Assembly (NCBI GenBank): GCA_900556945.1
Contig: USQP01000068.1
Coordinates: 1-5,362 of the forward strand
Reading direction: 5' to 3'
DNA: 5,362 bases
DNA from: an uncultured Clostridium sp.
GTDB lineage: Bacteria; Bacillota; Clostridia; TANB77; CAG-508
This document shows positions 1 to 5,362 of the stretch, piece after piece; position 1 is the first letter of the stretch, and the number at the start of each line of letters is the position of its first letter. The position numbers and the translations under genes are program-made. Below the pieces are notes generated by a model. It was not told the DNA's origin. It saw only the letters and a list, made by a program, of their open reading frames with translations, and ran no database searches.

Positions 1-44
1 CACTTCTAGCTTCGTCGGCAGCGTCAGATGTGTATAAGAGACAG
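1..44 (+). other. Nextera/Tn5 read-1 library adapter with i5 index (artifact)
   Basis: This is not genomic DNA. Positions 12-44 are the Nextera read-1 adapter: TCGTCGGCAGCGTC (12-25) followed by the 19-bp Tn5 mosaic end AGATGTGTATAAGAGACAG (26-44). Positions 4-11 (TTCTAGCT) sit where the i5 index belongs and match an index I recall as Nextera XT S515. Positions 1-3 (CAC) are the end of the P5 oligo. Reading frames that start here give the spurious peptides MCIRDR and MYKRQ, which are familiar signs of adapter carry-over in metagenomic proteins. The biological insert begins at 45. The adapter identity is certain; the index name is from memory. Confidence 0.98.
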
Positions 45-108
45 GTACCTTTTACTGTTACTTTTATTTTCTTCTCTATTGTTCCGTCTGTTGTTCTTAC
101 TATTACTT
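45..108. repeat. Near-identical DNA copy of 2067-2130 (shared between the two hydrolase genes)
   Basis: Positions 45-108 match 2067-2130 at 63 of 64 bases by direct reading; the only difference is T69 versus C2091. The stretch encodes the end of amidase Ig domain 4 and the end of glucosaminidase Ig domain 5, through the same VTVKGT linker and in the same frame. The corresponding stretch of Ig domain 6 (1815-1872) differs at 9 of 58 positions, so the similarity is specific to the domain 5 copy. It is either recent recombination or gene conversion, or an assembly effect of repeats at the end of the fragment. Confidence 0.9.
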
Positions 109-1786
109 GTGCTGTTCCTACCTTTAATGCTCGAAATCTATTTCCCCATACTCGAATTACATCTGAGTTATCTGTTGTCCATTCAAATTCCGCATTTGTT
201 GCATCTTCTGGAGTATAGGTGAACTCTATATCTTGTGCATCATTTACATTTACAACATACTCTTCCTCTTCTAGATTTATAGCATCAACTTTTTTTCCTT
301 TCTGCACCTTTACTATAAATTTCTTTTCAATTGTTCCATCTTTAGTTTTTACTGTTACTTCTGCGTCACCTTCCTTTAATCCTCTAATTCGATTTCCCCA
401 AACACGTACTATTTCTGGATTTGTTGTTGACCATTCAAATTCAGCATTTGTTGCATCATCTGGAGTATAGGTAAATAGTATATCTTTTGCTTCATTTTCA
501 TCCACTATATATTCATTTTCTAAATTTATACTTTCTACATATTTTTTATTTGGATCTCTTACTATTACATCACATGCTATTGTTTTTCCTCCTGCTCTTG
601 ATATCCCCGTTATAGTTGATACTCCTTCTTTTAATCCTCTAATATCACCATTCCAAACACGTACTATTTCAGAATTTGATGATGACCAGTAGATTGTTTG
701 GTCAGTAGCATTATCAGGATTGAATATTACATTAATTTTATCCTTTTGATCTACATTAAGTATAATTTGTTCTCTATCTGTACTAATTTCTTTTAAAGCT
801 ACTGCTGGTTTTGTAACTACTACCTTGCACTTCGCAATCCTTTGATTATTATTTGTAATTGCTGTAATTGTAGCTTCTCCTTCTTGTAATCCTCTTACTT
901 TTCCATCATATACACGCACGATATCAGAATTCGTAGAATGCCATTCAATATTTTGATTATAAGCATTAGATGGAGTAAATACTGGATATATATAGCCAAC
1001 AGGTTGAGCATTTTCTGAAGTTATTTCTAAATTTAATTCACTTTTATCTAATGAAAAATATCTAACTGACTGCTTTCCTGTATTCTTTTCTTCTAGACAA
1101 TATGCTTCCGCAATTCCTTGAGCATCAGCAATTGCCAATTTTTTTATTTTTTCATCTGAATTTATATATTCACAATCTAAACTGTTACTTGCATAACAAT
1201 GTTCAACAAGAAGGGAACGAATATCAAAATCCATTGCGTATCTAATAATTCCATAATAATCTTTGACAACACCACTTGGATACCACTCATTTGGTTGTCC
1301 ACTTCTTGTTGACACGCCATTATTTTTCAATCCTACTTGACTGATTTTTTCTAATATTTTATATCCTACTTCTTTGCTTTTTTCATAATATTCTACCTTT
1401 GTATTATCTTGAGTTACCCAAATTTCAGCTCCCCTTGCTGACGATGCTCCTGAATTTATATGTAAACTTATCAGTAAATCTGCATTGTAATCTCTTGCAA
1501 ATTCTGCTCTTTCACGTATTGATGGACAAGTATTATATCTTGTTAAATATACTTTTACACCTTCATATTTTTCTAATTCTTCTTTCGCATATATTGCTAA
1601 CTTATAATTTACTTGAGCCTCAATTATACCAGAACTACTAGAAGTGCCCGGGTCATTTCCACCATGTCCCGGGTCTAGTACTATTACAAAGTTTCCTTCA
1701 TCATCTGCCGCATTTACAGTTGTTGCGCAAAGCATAATTGTCAGTAGTCCTATCATAAATATCATTATTGCCCATAATTTTTTCAT
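45..1786 (-). CDS. N-acetylmuramoyl-L-alanine amidase (Amidase_3) with C-terminal BIG2/Ig-like repeats, 3' end missing
   Basis: Secreted zinc amidase predicted to cut the bond between MurNAc and L-Ala of the peptidoglycan stem. The gene starts at ATG 1786 and stays open for 580 codons to the left adapter, so its 3' end is lost. Residues 1-26 are a signal peptide (MKK, a hydrophobic core, likely cut after VNA). Residues about 33-230 are the Amidase_3 domain: LDPGHGGNDPG with zinc ligand His41, second ligand Glu56 in GIIEAQ, third ligand His109 in ISLHIN, and catalytic Glu195 in LLVEHCYASN. All four expected residues are present. Four Ig-like domains follow at about 240-328 (divergent), 330-411, 415-495 and 500-580, each with the core (I/V)VRV(W/Y)..(K/R).RGL..G or a close variant. 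The frame reads through the adapter without a stop, so gene callers that require a stop would miss it. It lies 24 bp after the glucosaminidase gene and is probably co-transcribed with it. The catalytic assignment is strong; the role of the Ig domains (wall binding or spacing) is inferred. Confidence 0.93.
47..1069 (-). repeat. Array of four BIG2/Ig-like domain repeats in the amidase gene
   Basis: Tandem protein-domain repeats lie at about 1069-803, 799-554, 544-302 and 289-47. The conserved Arg of the RV(W/Y) core is at residues 291, 376, 461 and 545, giving spacings of 85, 85 and 84 residues. The first unit is the most divergent (VRVYDGKVRGL). The second has the WNGD, GGK and VIVRDPNKKYV features also found in the first repeat of the neighbouring gene. 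The last two are of the WGNR type (NAEFEW, then IRVWGNR or VRVWGNR). The array is interrupted by the library adapter just after a VTVKGT linker. In the neighbouring gene that linker leads into another repeat, so more units probably follow. Confidence 0.85.
126..223. repeat. Near-identical DNA copy of 1890-1987 (shared between the two hydrolase genes)
   Basis: Positions 126-223 match 1890-1987 at 92 of 98 bases by direct reading, including an unbroken 40-base identity (126-165 with 1890-1929) and a 25-base identity at the far end. The stretch encodes the TPED and FEW to IRVWGNRFRAL core of amidase Ig domain 4 and glucosaminidase Ig domain 6. The matching part of domain 5 (around 2148-2245) is far more different. 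With the copy at 45-108 this makes amidase domain 4 a mosaic of two different repeats of the neighbouring gene. Confidence 0.9.
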
Positions 1787-1792
1787 TAATAT

Positions 1793-1799
1793 TCCTCCT
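1793..1799 (-). promoter_or_regulatory. Strong ribosome binding site of the amidase gene
   Basis: On the minus strand the sequence AGGAGGA lies seven bases (counted from GGAGG) before ATG 1786, an almost perfect Shine-Dalgarno match. It fixes the amidase start even though the gene has no stop in the window. No promoter or terminator fits in the 24-bp gap between the TAA of the upstream gene and this ATG, so translation is probably from a shared messenger RNA. Confidence 0.9.
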
Positions 1800-1810
1800 A
1801 TTTTTTACAA

Positions 1811-4402
1811 TTATTTTACTATTACTTGTATCTTTCTTTCTATTGTTCCATCTGTCGTTCTTACTATTATTTGCGCTGTTCCTTCTTTCAATGCTCGAAA
1901 TCTATTTCCCCATACTCGAATTACATCTGGACTATTTGTTGTCCATTCAAATTCTGCATTTATTGCATCTTCTGGAGTATAGGTGAATGGAATATCTATT
2001 GCTTCATCTACATTTGCTGTATATTCTGTTTTTTCTAAATTTATACTACTTACATATTTATTATTTGTACCTTTTACTGTTACTTTTATTCTCTTCTCTA
2101 TTGTTCCGTCTGTTGTTCTTACTATTACTTCTGCTGTCCCCTCTTTCAATCCTCTAAATCTGTTCCCAAATACTCTTAAAACTTCAGGATTACTTGATAT
2201 CCAATCGAATTGTGCATTTCCAGCCTCTATTGGAAAATATGTATAATTAACATCAACAGCTTCATCAATTGCTATTGTATATTCATCTTTTTCTGTAGTA
2301 ATCTCTTCTACATTTATTTTACTATAATCTTTTACTGTTACTTTTATCTTTTTTTCTATACTTTCATCTTTTGTTTTAACAAGAATATAGGCAGTTCCTT
2401 CCTTCAGTCCTCTAAACCTGTTCCCGAATACTCTAATTACCTCTGGATCTGTTGAGTTCCATTCAAATTCAGCATTTGACGCGTTACTAGGCGAATAAGA
2501 ATATTCTATGTCTATTGCTTCATCTAAATCGACAACATATTCTTCTTTATCAAAATTGATATCTTCTACATATGTCAAATTTGGATTCCTTACAATAACA
2601 TAAAAACTAGATTCAACTGTTTCATCTTCTGTTTTTACCATAACTTTGGCTGTTCCTTCTTTTAGTCCTCTAACCCTATTTCCCCATACGCGAATCACAT
2701 CTGAATTATCTGTTGTCCATTCAAAATTTGCATTAGAAGCATTAGTAGGTAGATATGAATATTCAATGTCTACTGCTTCATCGACTTCTATAAAATATTT
2801 GTCTTTGCTTACATTTATATTATTTACATATACTTTGTTTGGATCTCTTACAATTACTTTACATTTCGCTTCTACCGTTCCCTCATCATTTGTTGCAATA
2901 ACTTGAGCCACTCCTTCCTTTAATGCTCTAACCTTATTTCCCCATACACGAATCACATCTGAATTGTCTGTTGTCCAATTAAATTCTGTATTTACACTAT
3001 CTGTGGGTAAATAAGAATATTTAATGTCAGTAGCTTCATCAATGTTTATTATATATTCTGATTGTTCCATTTTTATTTCTTGTACATAATTTTTATTCGG
3101 ATCTCTTACAATTACTTGACATGTTGCTATTTTACCCCCATCCTGTGTTTTGGCAGTAATTGTTACTGTTCCTTCTTTTAATCCTCTAAAATCGCCATTC
3201 CATAATCGTATTATTTCTGAATCAGATACTTCCCAAATCACATTTTTGTTAGTTGCATTACTTGGATTAATTGTTGCTTTTACAGTATCTTTTTCATCAA
3301 TATTGATTACAAACTTTTCTTTATTAAGAGTAATACTTTCCACTGATACATCTTGTGGCATTGGATTTGATTCAGGCATATTTTCGTAGACTGGTATTAT
3401 AAATGTAATTTCACTTTGTAAGCTATTTTCATATAACTTTTTAGTCGAATATGATTGTGATGTTGGATCTTGTATATTAGTCATATATTGATGCCAAAAC
3501 ATATCTGATGAGCTAACAAATTGTGATTCACCATCATTTAATATTTTTGTTCCTACTACATCCCATTTAGTAAAATATGCCGTATTTTGGCCTTGTTCTA
3601 TGTAATATTTTCCTATTAATTCTGCTCCTCCCACAATTGCTTTATATTGGCTGTCCCATCCTTTTGATTTTGCATATTCTAATCCATTTGCAATATCATC
3701 CCCATCATCATAAGCTCCATAATTGAAGAAATTGTAATATCCTTCATATCCTGGGTATGTACCTGATACAGAACCACTTCCAGATGATCCTACTTCTTGA
3801 ATTATTTTACTTTTTATAGCAAATGCACTTATATTTGTTTTTTTAGCAGCTTCTATAATTATTTCTGAATATGACATAGTTACTGTATTGTTATTTAAAT
3901 CTTTGCAAGTTATTACTTGATCTAAAAATGTGCCTTTAACCGAATTTTGTATTGCACTTAATGTCTGCACTTTTTCATTATAAGATGTCTCCACAAATTG
4001 AAATATTTGTGTTTCGTTCAAAAAATTTCTCGGATCTAAATAATATTTTACAGCTGCATCTGATGCACAAGCCCATCCATCATCCACAAAATCACAATGT
4101 TTCCATGAAACTGGTGCATTATTAGTTACTCTATTTCTATGTACACTTTCATCTCTTTCATTCTCAATTAATTCATCCCATTGAATTCCTGTATAATAGG
4201 CCTGAAACTTCCAATTAGGGTATTGATTAGCTAGCTGTTGCAATCTTTCTTTATATGAACCCGGAAATTGATCAATTCCTGTTTTTACATACTGATAATA
4301 GCTTTTAGCTGCTTGCACTTTATCAATAACCCCTAACCCTATTATAATAATAATAAAAAATAATAATACATTTCTCATTAATTTTATATTTTTATCTTTC
4401 AT
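1811..4402 (-). CDS. Secreted beta-N-acetylglucosaminidase-type peptidoglycan hydrolase with six C-terminal BIG2/Ig-like domains
   Basis: An 863-residue exported enzyme predicted to cut the glycan strand of peptidoglycan. Residues 1-31 are a signal sequence: a basic start, the hydrophobic run LLFFIIIIIGLG and a likely cut at VQA. Residues about 45-340 look like the clostridial glucosaminidase module (GH73-like). It begins with FPGSYKERL and YPNWKFQAYYTGIQWDELI, then has YLDPRNFLNE, the active-site-like KSKIIQEVG with probable catalytic Glu203, and YPGYEGYYNFFNYGAY at 216-231. Six Ig-like domains follow at about 352-433, 437-519, 524-605, 610-691, 696-777 and 782-863, and the protein ends exactly at the last beta strand (VIVK). 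There is no LPXTG, SLH, LysM or choline-binding motif, so the Ig repeats may hold the enzyme on the wall or project it. The ATG at 4402 is chosen because a strong ribosome binding site and a promoter stand just before it. It is first in an operon with the amidase. The family call is by motif recognition; the exact glycosidic bond is inferred. Confidence 0.88.
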   Translation of the reverse strand: MKDKNIKLMRNVLLFFIIIIIGLGVIDKVQAAKSYYQYVKTGIDQFPGSYKERLQQLANQYPNWKFQAYYTGIQWDELIENERDESVHRNRVTNNAPVSWKHCDFVDDGWACASDAAVKYYLDPRNFLNETQIFQFVETSYNEKVQTLSAIQNSVKGTFLDQVITCKDLNNNTVTMSYSEIIIEAAKKTNISAFAIKSKIIQEVGSSGSGSVSGTYPGYEGYYNFFNYGAYDDGDDIANGLEYAKSKGWDSQYKAIVGGAELIGKYYIEQGQNTAYFTKWDVVGTKILNDGESQFVSSSDMFWHQYMTNIQDPTSQSYSTKKLYENSLQSEITFIIPVYENMPESNPMPQDVSVESITLNKEKFVINIDEKDTVKATINPSNATNKNVIWEVSDSEIIRLWNGDFRGLKEGTVTITAKTQDGGKIATCQVIVRDPNKNYVQEIKMEQSEYIINIDEATDIKYSYLPTDSVNTEFNWTTDNSDVIRVWGNKVRALKEGVAQVIATNDEGTVEAKCKVIVRDPNKVYVNNINVSKDKYFIEVDEAVDIEYSYLPTNASNANFEWTTDNSDVIRVWGNRVRGLKEGTAKVMVKTEDETVESSFYVIVRNPNLTYVEDINFDKEEYVVDLDEAIDIEYSYSPSNASNAEFEWNSTDPEVIRVFGNRFRGLKEGTAYILVKTKDESIEKKIKVTVKDYSKINVEEITTEKDEYTIAIDEAVDVNYTYFPIEAGNAQFDWISSNPEVLRVFGNRFRGLKEGTAEVIVRTTDGTIEKRIKVTVKGTNNKYVSSINLEKTEYTANVDEAIDIPFTYTPEDAINAEFEWTTNSPDVIRVWGNRFRALKEGTAQIIVRTTDGTIERKIQVIVK
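1814..3349 (-). repeat. Array of six BIG2/Ig-like domain repeats with an exact 86-residue (258-bp) period
   Basis: The units lie at about 3349-3104, 3094-2846, 2833-2588, 2575-2330, 2317-2072 and 2059-1814. The conserved Arg of the IR(V/L) core falls at residues 399, 485, 571, 657, 743 and 829, exactly 86 apart every time. The typical unit reads roughly: a hydrophobic strand, (I/V)DEA.DI.(Y/F).Y.P..A.NA.F.W, (P/S)(D/E)V(I/L)RV(W/F)GN..R.LKEGTA, an acidic turn, and a closing strand VTVK or VIVR. Unit 1 differs (IIRLWNGDFRGL, then GGKIATCQVIVRDPNK). Units 4 and 5 carry VFGN where the others have VWGN. Uniform spacing indicates expansion by unequal crossing-over with little later insertion or deletion. 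Confidence 0.92.
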
Positions 4403-4410
4403 ATATCTTT

Positions 4411-4416
4411 CTCCTC
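4411..4416 (-). promoter_or_regulatory. Ribosome binding site deciding the start of the glucosaminidase gene
   Basis: GAGGAG on the minus strand, within AAAAGAGGAGAAAG, lies eight bases before ATG 4402. The same frame is open further upstream to an ATG at 4543, but that longer version would be translated through a promoter and a hairpin and would put 47 non-signal residues before the signal peptide. This site settles the start at 4402. Confidence 0.9.
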
Positions 4417-4448
4417 TTTTGTCGAAATTATAGTTTTTTTGCATTTTT

Positions 4449-4477
4449 AGTATATCATTTTCGCAACTGCAAGTCAA
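4449..4477 (-). promoter_or_regulatory. SigA/sigma-70-type promoter of the hydrolase operon
   Basis: On the minus strand TTGACT (4477-4472) and TATACT (4454-4449) are separated by exactly 17 bases. Each hexamer differs from consensus at one position. Transcription would start around 4442, giving a leader of about 40 bases that contains the ribosome binding site. The promoter lies after the hairpin that follows the upstream gene, so the two hydrolase genes appear to form a separate transcription unit. No clear operator could be identified. Confidence 0.8.
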
Positions 4478-4512
4478 TAAAAATGAGGCAAAATCATATT
4501 CCATTTTATAAC

Positions 4513-4552
4513 AAATTACCCATATTAATTCAAAAATTAACATGGGTAATTT
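4513..4552 (-). terminator. Hairpin terminator after the cadherin-like gene
   Basis: The arms 4513-4530 and 4535-4552 are inverted repeats of 18 bp with one G-U pair and a four-base loop. The hairpin starts eight bases after the TAA at 4562-4560. On the minus strand the run of U after the stem is short and broken (UUUGUUAU), so it would be a weak intrinsic terminator in that direction. On the plus strand the hairpin is followed by a longer T-rich stretch, but no gene runs that way. It could also protect the 3' end of the upstream messenger RNA. Confidence 0.6.
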
Positions 4553-4559
4553 TCCTATT

Positions 4560-5315
4560 TTATTTTTTCTTTTTCATTATGATAACAACTCCGATAATTA
4601 TAATCATTCCTCCTACTCCGATTCCAATCCACATTCTTTTATTCTTTATTTTTTGCTCTGTCTCTTGTTTTTTCTCTATTGATTCTTCATATTCCTCTAA
4701 TCCGCTAGGATCTTCCATACTTTCTCCTGCTTTTTTTGCATTAATTTTATATTCTTTTGTAGTGATTCCATCTTCTGCTGTTACCTTTATTGTTACAATA
4801 TGAATTGTACTATTAAAATTATCATTATCTAAAATTTCAATCTTTGCTTTTTCGCTTTCAGGCGTTGCAATAATATTTAGCTTTTCTATATAATTATCAT
4901 ATTCTACCAAATAATTAGTATCTTTCTCATTAAACTTAGGATTTAACGACAATCCTTCAATTTCTATGTCTTTCAAATTCGCATTTGCTTTATTTATATC
5001 CCCTTTTGTAATATGAAGAAAATAGGAATTAGTTGTTTTCCCATCTTCTGCTGTTACTTTAATTTCAAAATTATTAATACCTAATTTTAAATTTGTATCC
5101 CCTTTAATTTCATAGCTAGCATTTGGATCATCTGTTGCAGCTTCTATCTCTATATTTTCTTTCTCGCTATCTACCGCTATTACATAATCTGTTATAAATT
5201 GGTCAAATTCTGGTTTAATAGCTTCTCCGTCAATTGTTATCTCTCTTAAAAGTGGATTGTTATTTTTAGCCACCGCTTCTACACTTAAAGTGTACATTAT
5301 TATCAACACCAATAA
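4560..5315 (-). CDS. Membrane-anchored surface protein with two cadherin-like beta-sandwich domains, 5' end missing
   Basis: The visible part is 251 codons ending at TAA 4562-4560. The gene is cut by the right adapter; an apparent GTG start with the peptide MYKRQ is adapter sequence and not part of the protein. The first visible residues (LLVLIIMYTLSVEAVA) are most of a signal peptide, so probably only a handful of residues are lost. Two cadherin-like beta-sandwich domains (the PF12733 type, by recognition) follow at about 18-104 and 110-194. Each has the pattern L.(E/D)I.I.G..(I/L).P.F......Y.(I/V), ending in IKVTAEDG(K/I)TT. The second copy has lost the LG.N turn seen in the first. A charged Glu/Lys linker (198-227) leads to a membrane segment (about 229-247, WIGIGVGGMIIIIGVVIIM) and a KKKK tail, giving an outside-facing protein with a short cytoplasmic end. 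Its function is not known. A surface scaffold, adhesion or cell-envelope role is plausible from the domains and the neighbouring wall hydrolases. Confidence 0.85.
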   Translation of the reverse strand, partial: LLVLIIMYTLSVEAVAKNNNPLLREITIDGEAIKPEFDQFITDYVIAVDSEKENIEIEAATDDPNASYEIKGDTNLKLGINNFEIKVTAEDGKTTNSYFLHITKGDINKANANLKDIEIEGLSLNPKFNEKDTNYLVEYDNYIEKLNIIATPESEKAKIEILDNDNFNSTIHIVTIKVTAEDGITTKEYKINAKKAGESMEDPSGLEEYEESIEKKQETEQKIKNKRMWIGIGVGGMIIIIGVVIIMKKKK

Positions 5316-5362
5316 CTGTCTCTTATACACATCTCCGAGCCCACGAGACGCGTAGTAATCTC
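5316..5362 (+). other. Nextera/Tn5 read-2 library adapter with i7 index (artifact)
   Basis: Not genomic. Positions 5316-5334 are the Tn5 mosaic end CTGTCTCTTATACACATCT, 5335-5349 are CCGAGCCCACGAGAC, 5350-5357 (GCGTAGTA) occupy the i7 index place and match an index I recall as N719, and 5358-5362 (ATCTC) begin the P7 tail. Read on the minus strand, this end supplies the false MYKRQ start to the cadherin-like gene. The biological insert ends at 5315. Confidence 0.98.

Noticed and set aside
28..222. Plus-strand frames beginning MCIRDR and MYKRQ at the left end
   Set aside because: Their starts lie in the Tn5 adapter, and the rest is antisense to the Ig-like coding region of the amidase.
1649..1676. 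Two CCCGGG palindromes close together, possible operator or recombination site
   Set aside because: They encode the two DPG motifs of the amidase active-site segment DPGHGGNDPG, so the protein sequence explains them.
45..3349. CRISPR-like or other non-coding tandem array
   Set aside because: The period is about 258 bp, the repeats are divergent, and all keep an open reading frame encoding Ig-like domains. There are no short identical repeats with unique spacers.
1399..3389. Many plus-strand open frames of 70-110 codons between 1399 and 3389
   Set aside because: They lie opposite strongly supported minus-strand genes, have low-complexity Leu/Ile/Phe/Ser-rich translations and lack ribosome binding sites. 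They recur with the repeat period, as expected of antisense shadows of repeated coding DNA.
4427..4432. Second perfect TATAAT on the minus strand near the start of the glucosaminidase gene
   Set aside because: No -35 element lies at suitable spacing, and a start from it would fall on the ribosome binding site. The promoter at 4449-4477 is much better.
4483..4803. Plus-strand open frame of 106 codons
   Set aside because: It runs through the hairpin and antisense to the membrane anchor of the cadherin-like gene. Its hydrophobic look comes from the T-rich complement.
1..5362. Terminal inverted repeats suggesting a transposon or linear element
   Set aside because: The matching ends are the two Tn5 mosaic ends of the sequencing library, followed by Nextera adapter and index sequence.

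Overview
The window is a 5,271 bp piece of AT-rich bacterial DNA (45-5315) with Illumina Nextera/Tn5 library adapters, including both sample indexes, still attached at its two ends (1-44 and 5316-5362). Everything biological lies on the minus strand. The AT-rich coding style, strong AGGAGG-type ribosome binding sites, a TTGACT-17-TATACT promoter and the protein families all point to a Gram-positive Bacillota, most likely an uncultured Clostridia-type organism such as those found in gut metagenomes. The genus cannot be fixed from this sequence.

Layout in the direction of transcription (right to left). (1) 5315-4560: the 3' part of a gene for a surface protein with two cadherin-like beta-sandwich domains and a C-terminal membrane anchor with a KKKK tail. 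Its start codon and the first residues of its signal peptide lie beyond the right adapter. (2) 4552-4513: an 18-bp hairpin that probably ends that transcript. (3) 4477-4449: a near-consensus housekeeping promoter. (4) 4402-1811: a complete 863-residue secreted beta-N-acetylglucosaminidase-type enzyme followed by six BIG2/Ig-like domains in an exact 86-residue period. (5) After a 24-bp gap with its own strong ribosome binding site, 1786-45: a secreted N-acetylmuramoyl-L-alanine amidase (Amidase_3) followed by at least four domains of the same Ig-like family. This gene is open at the left adapter, so its 3' end is missing.

The two complete or near-complete genes form a convincing two-gene cell-wall hydrolase operon. 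One enzyme is predicted to cut the glycan strand and the other the amide bond between MurNAc and the stem peptide. Both carry closely related Ig-like arrays in place of a recognisable wall-anchor motif. The arrays share stretches of nearly identical DNA in a mosaic pattern that suggests recombination or gene conversion between them. The neighbouring membrane-anchored cadherin-like protein may belong to the same surface system, but its own promoter boundary makes that only an inference.

I found no RNA genes, CRISPR arrays, mobile-element genes or origins. The only non-coding stretches are the 157-bp and 24-bp intergenic gaps and the adapters. The novelty here lies in architecture and repeat evolution. 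No wholly new system is evident.
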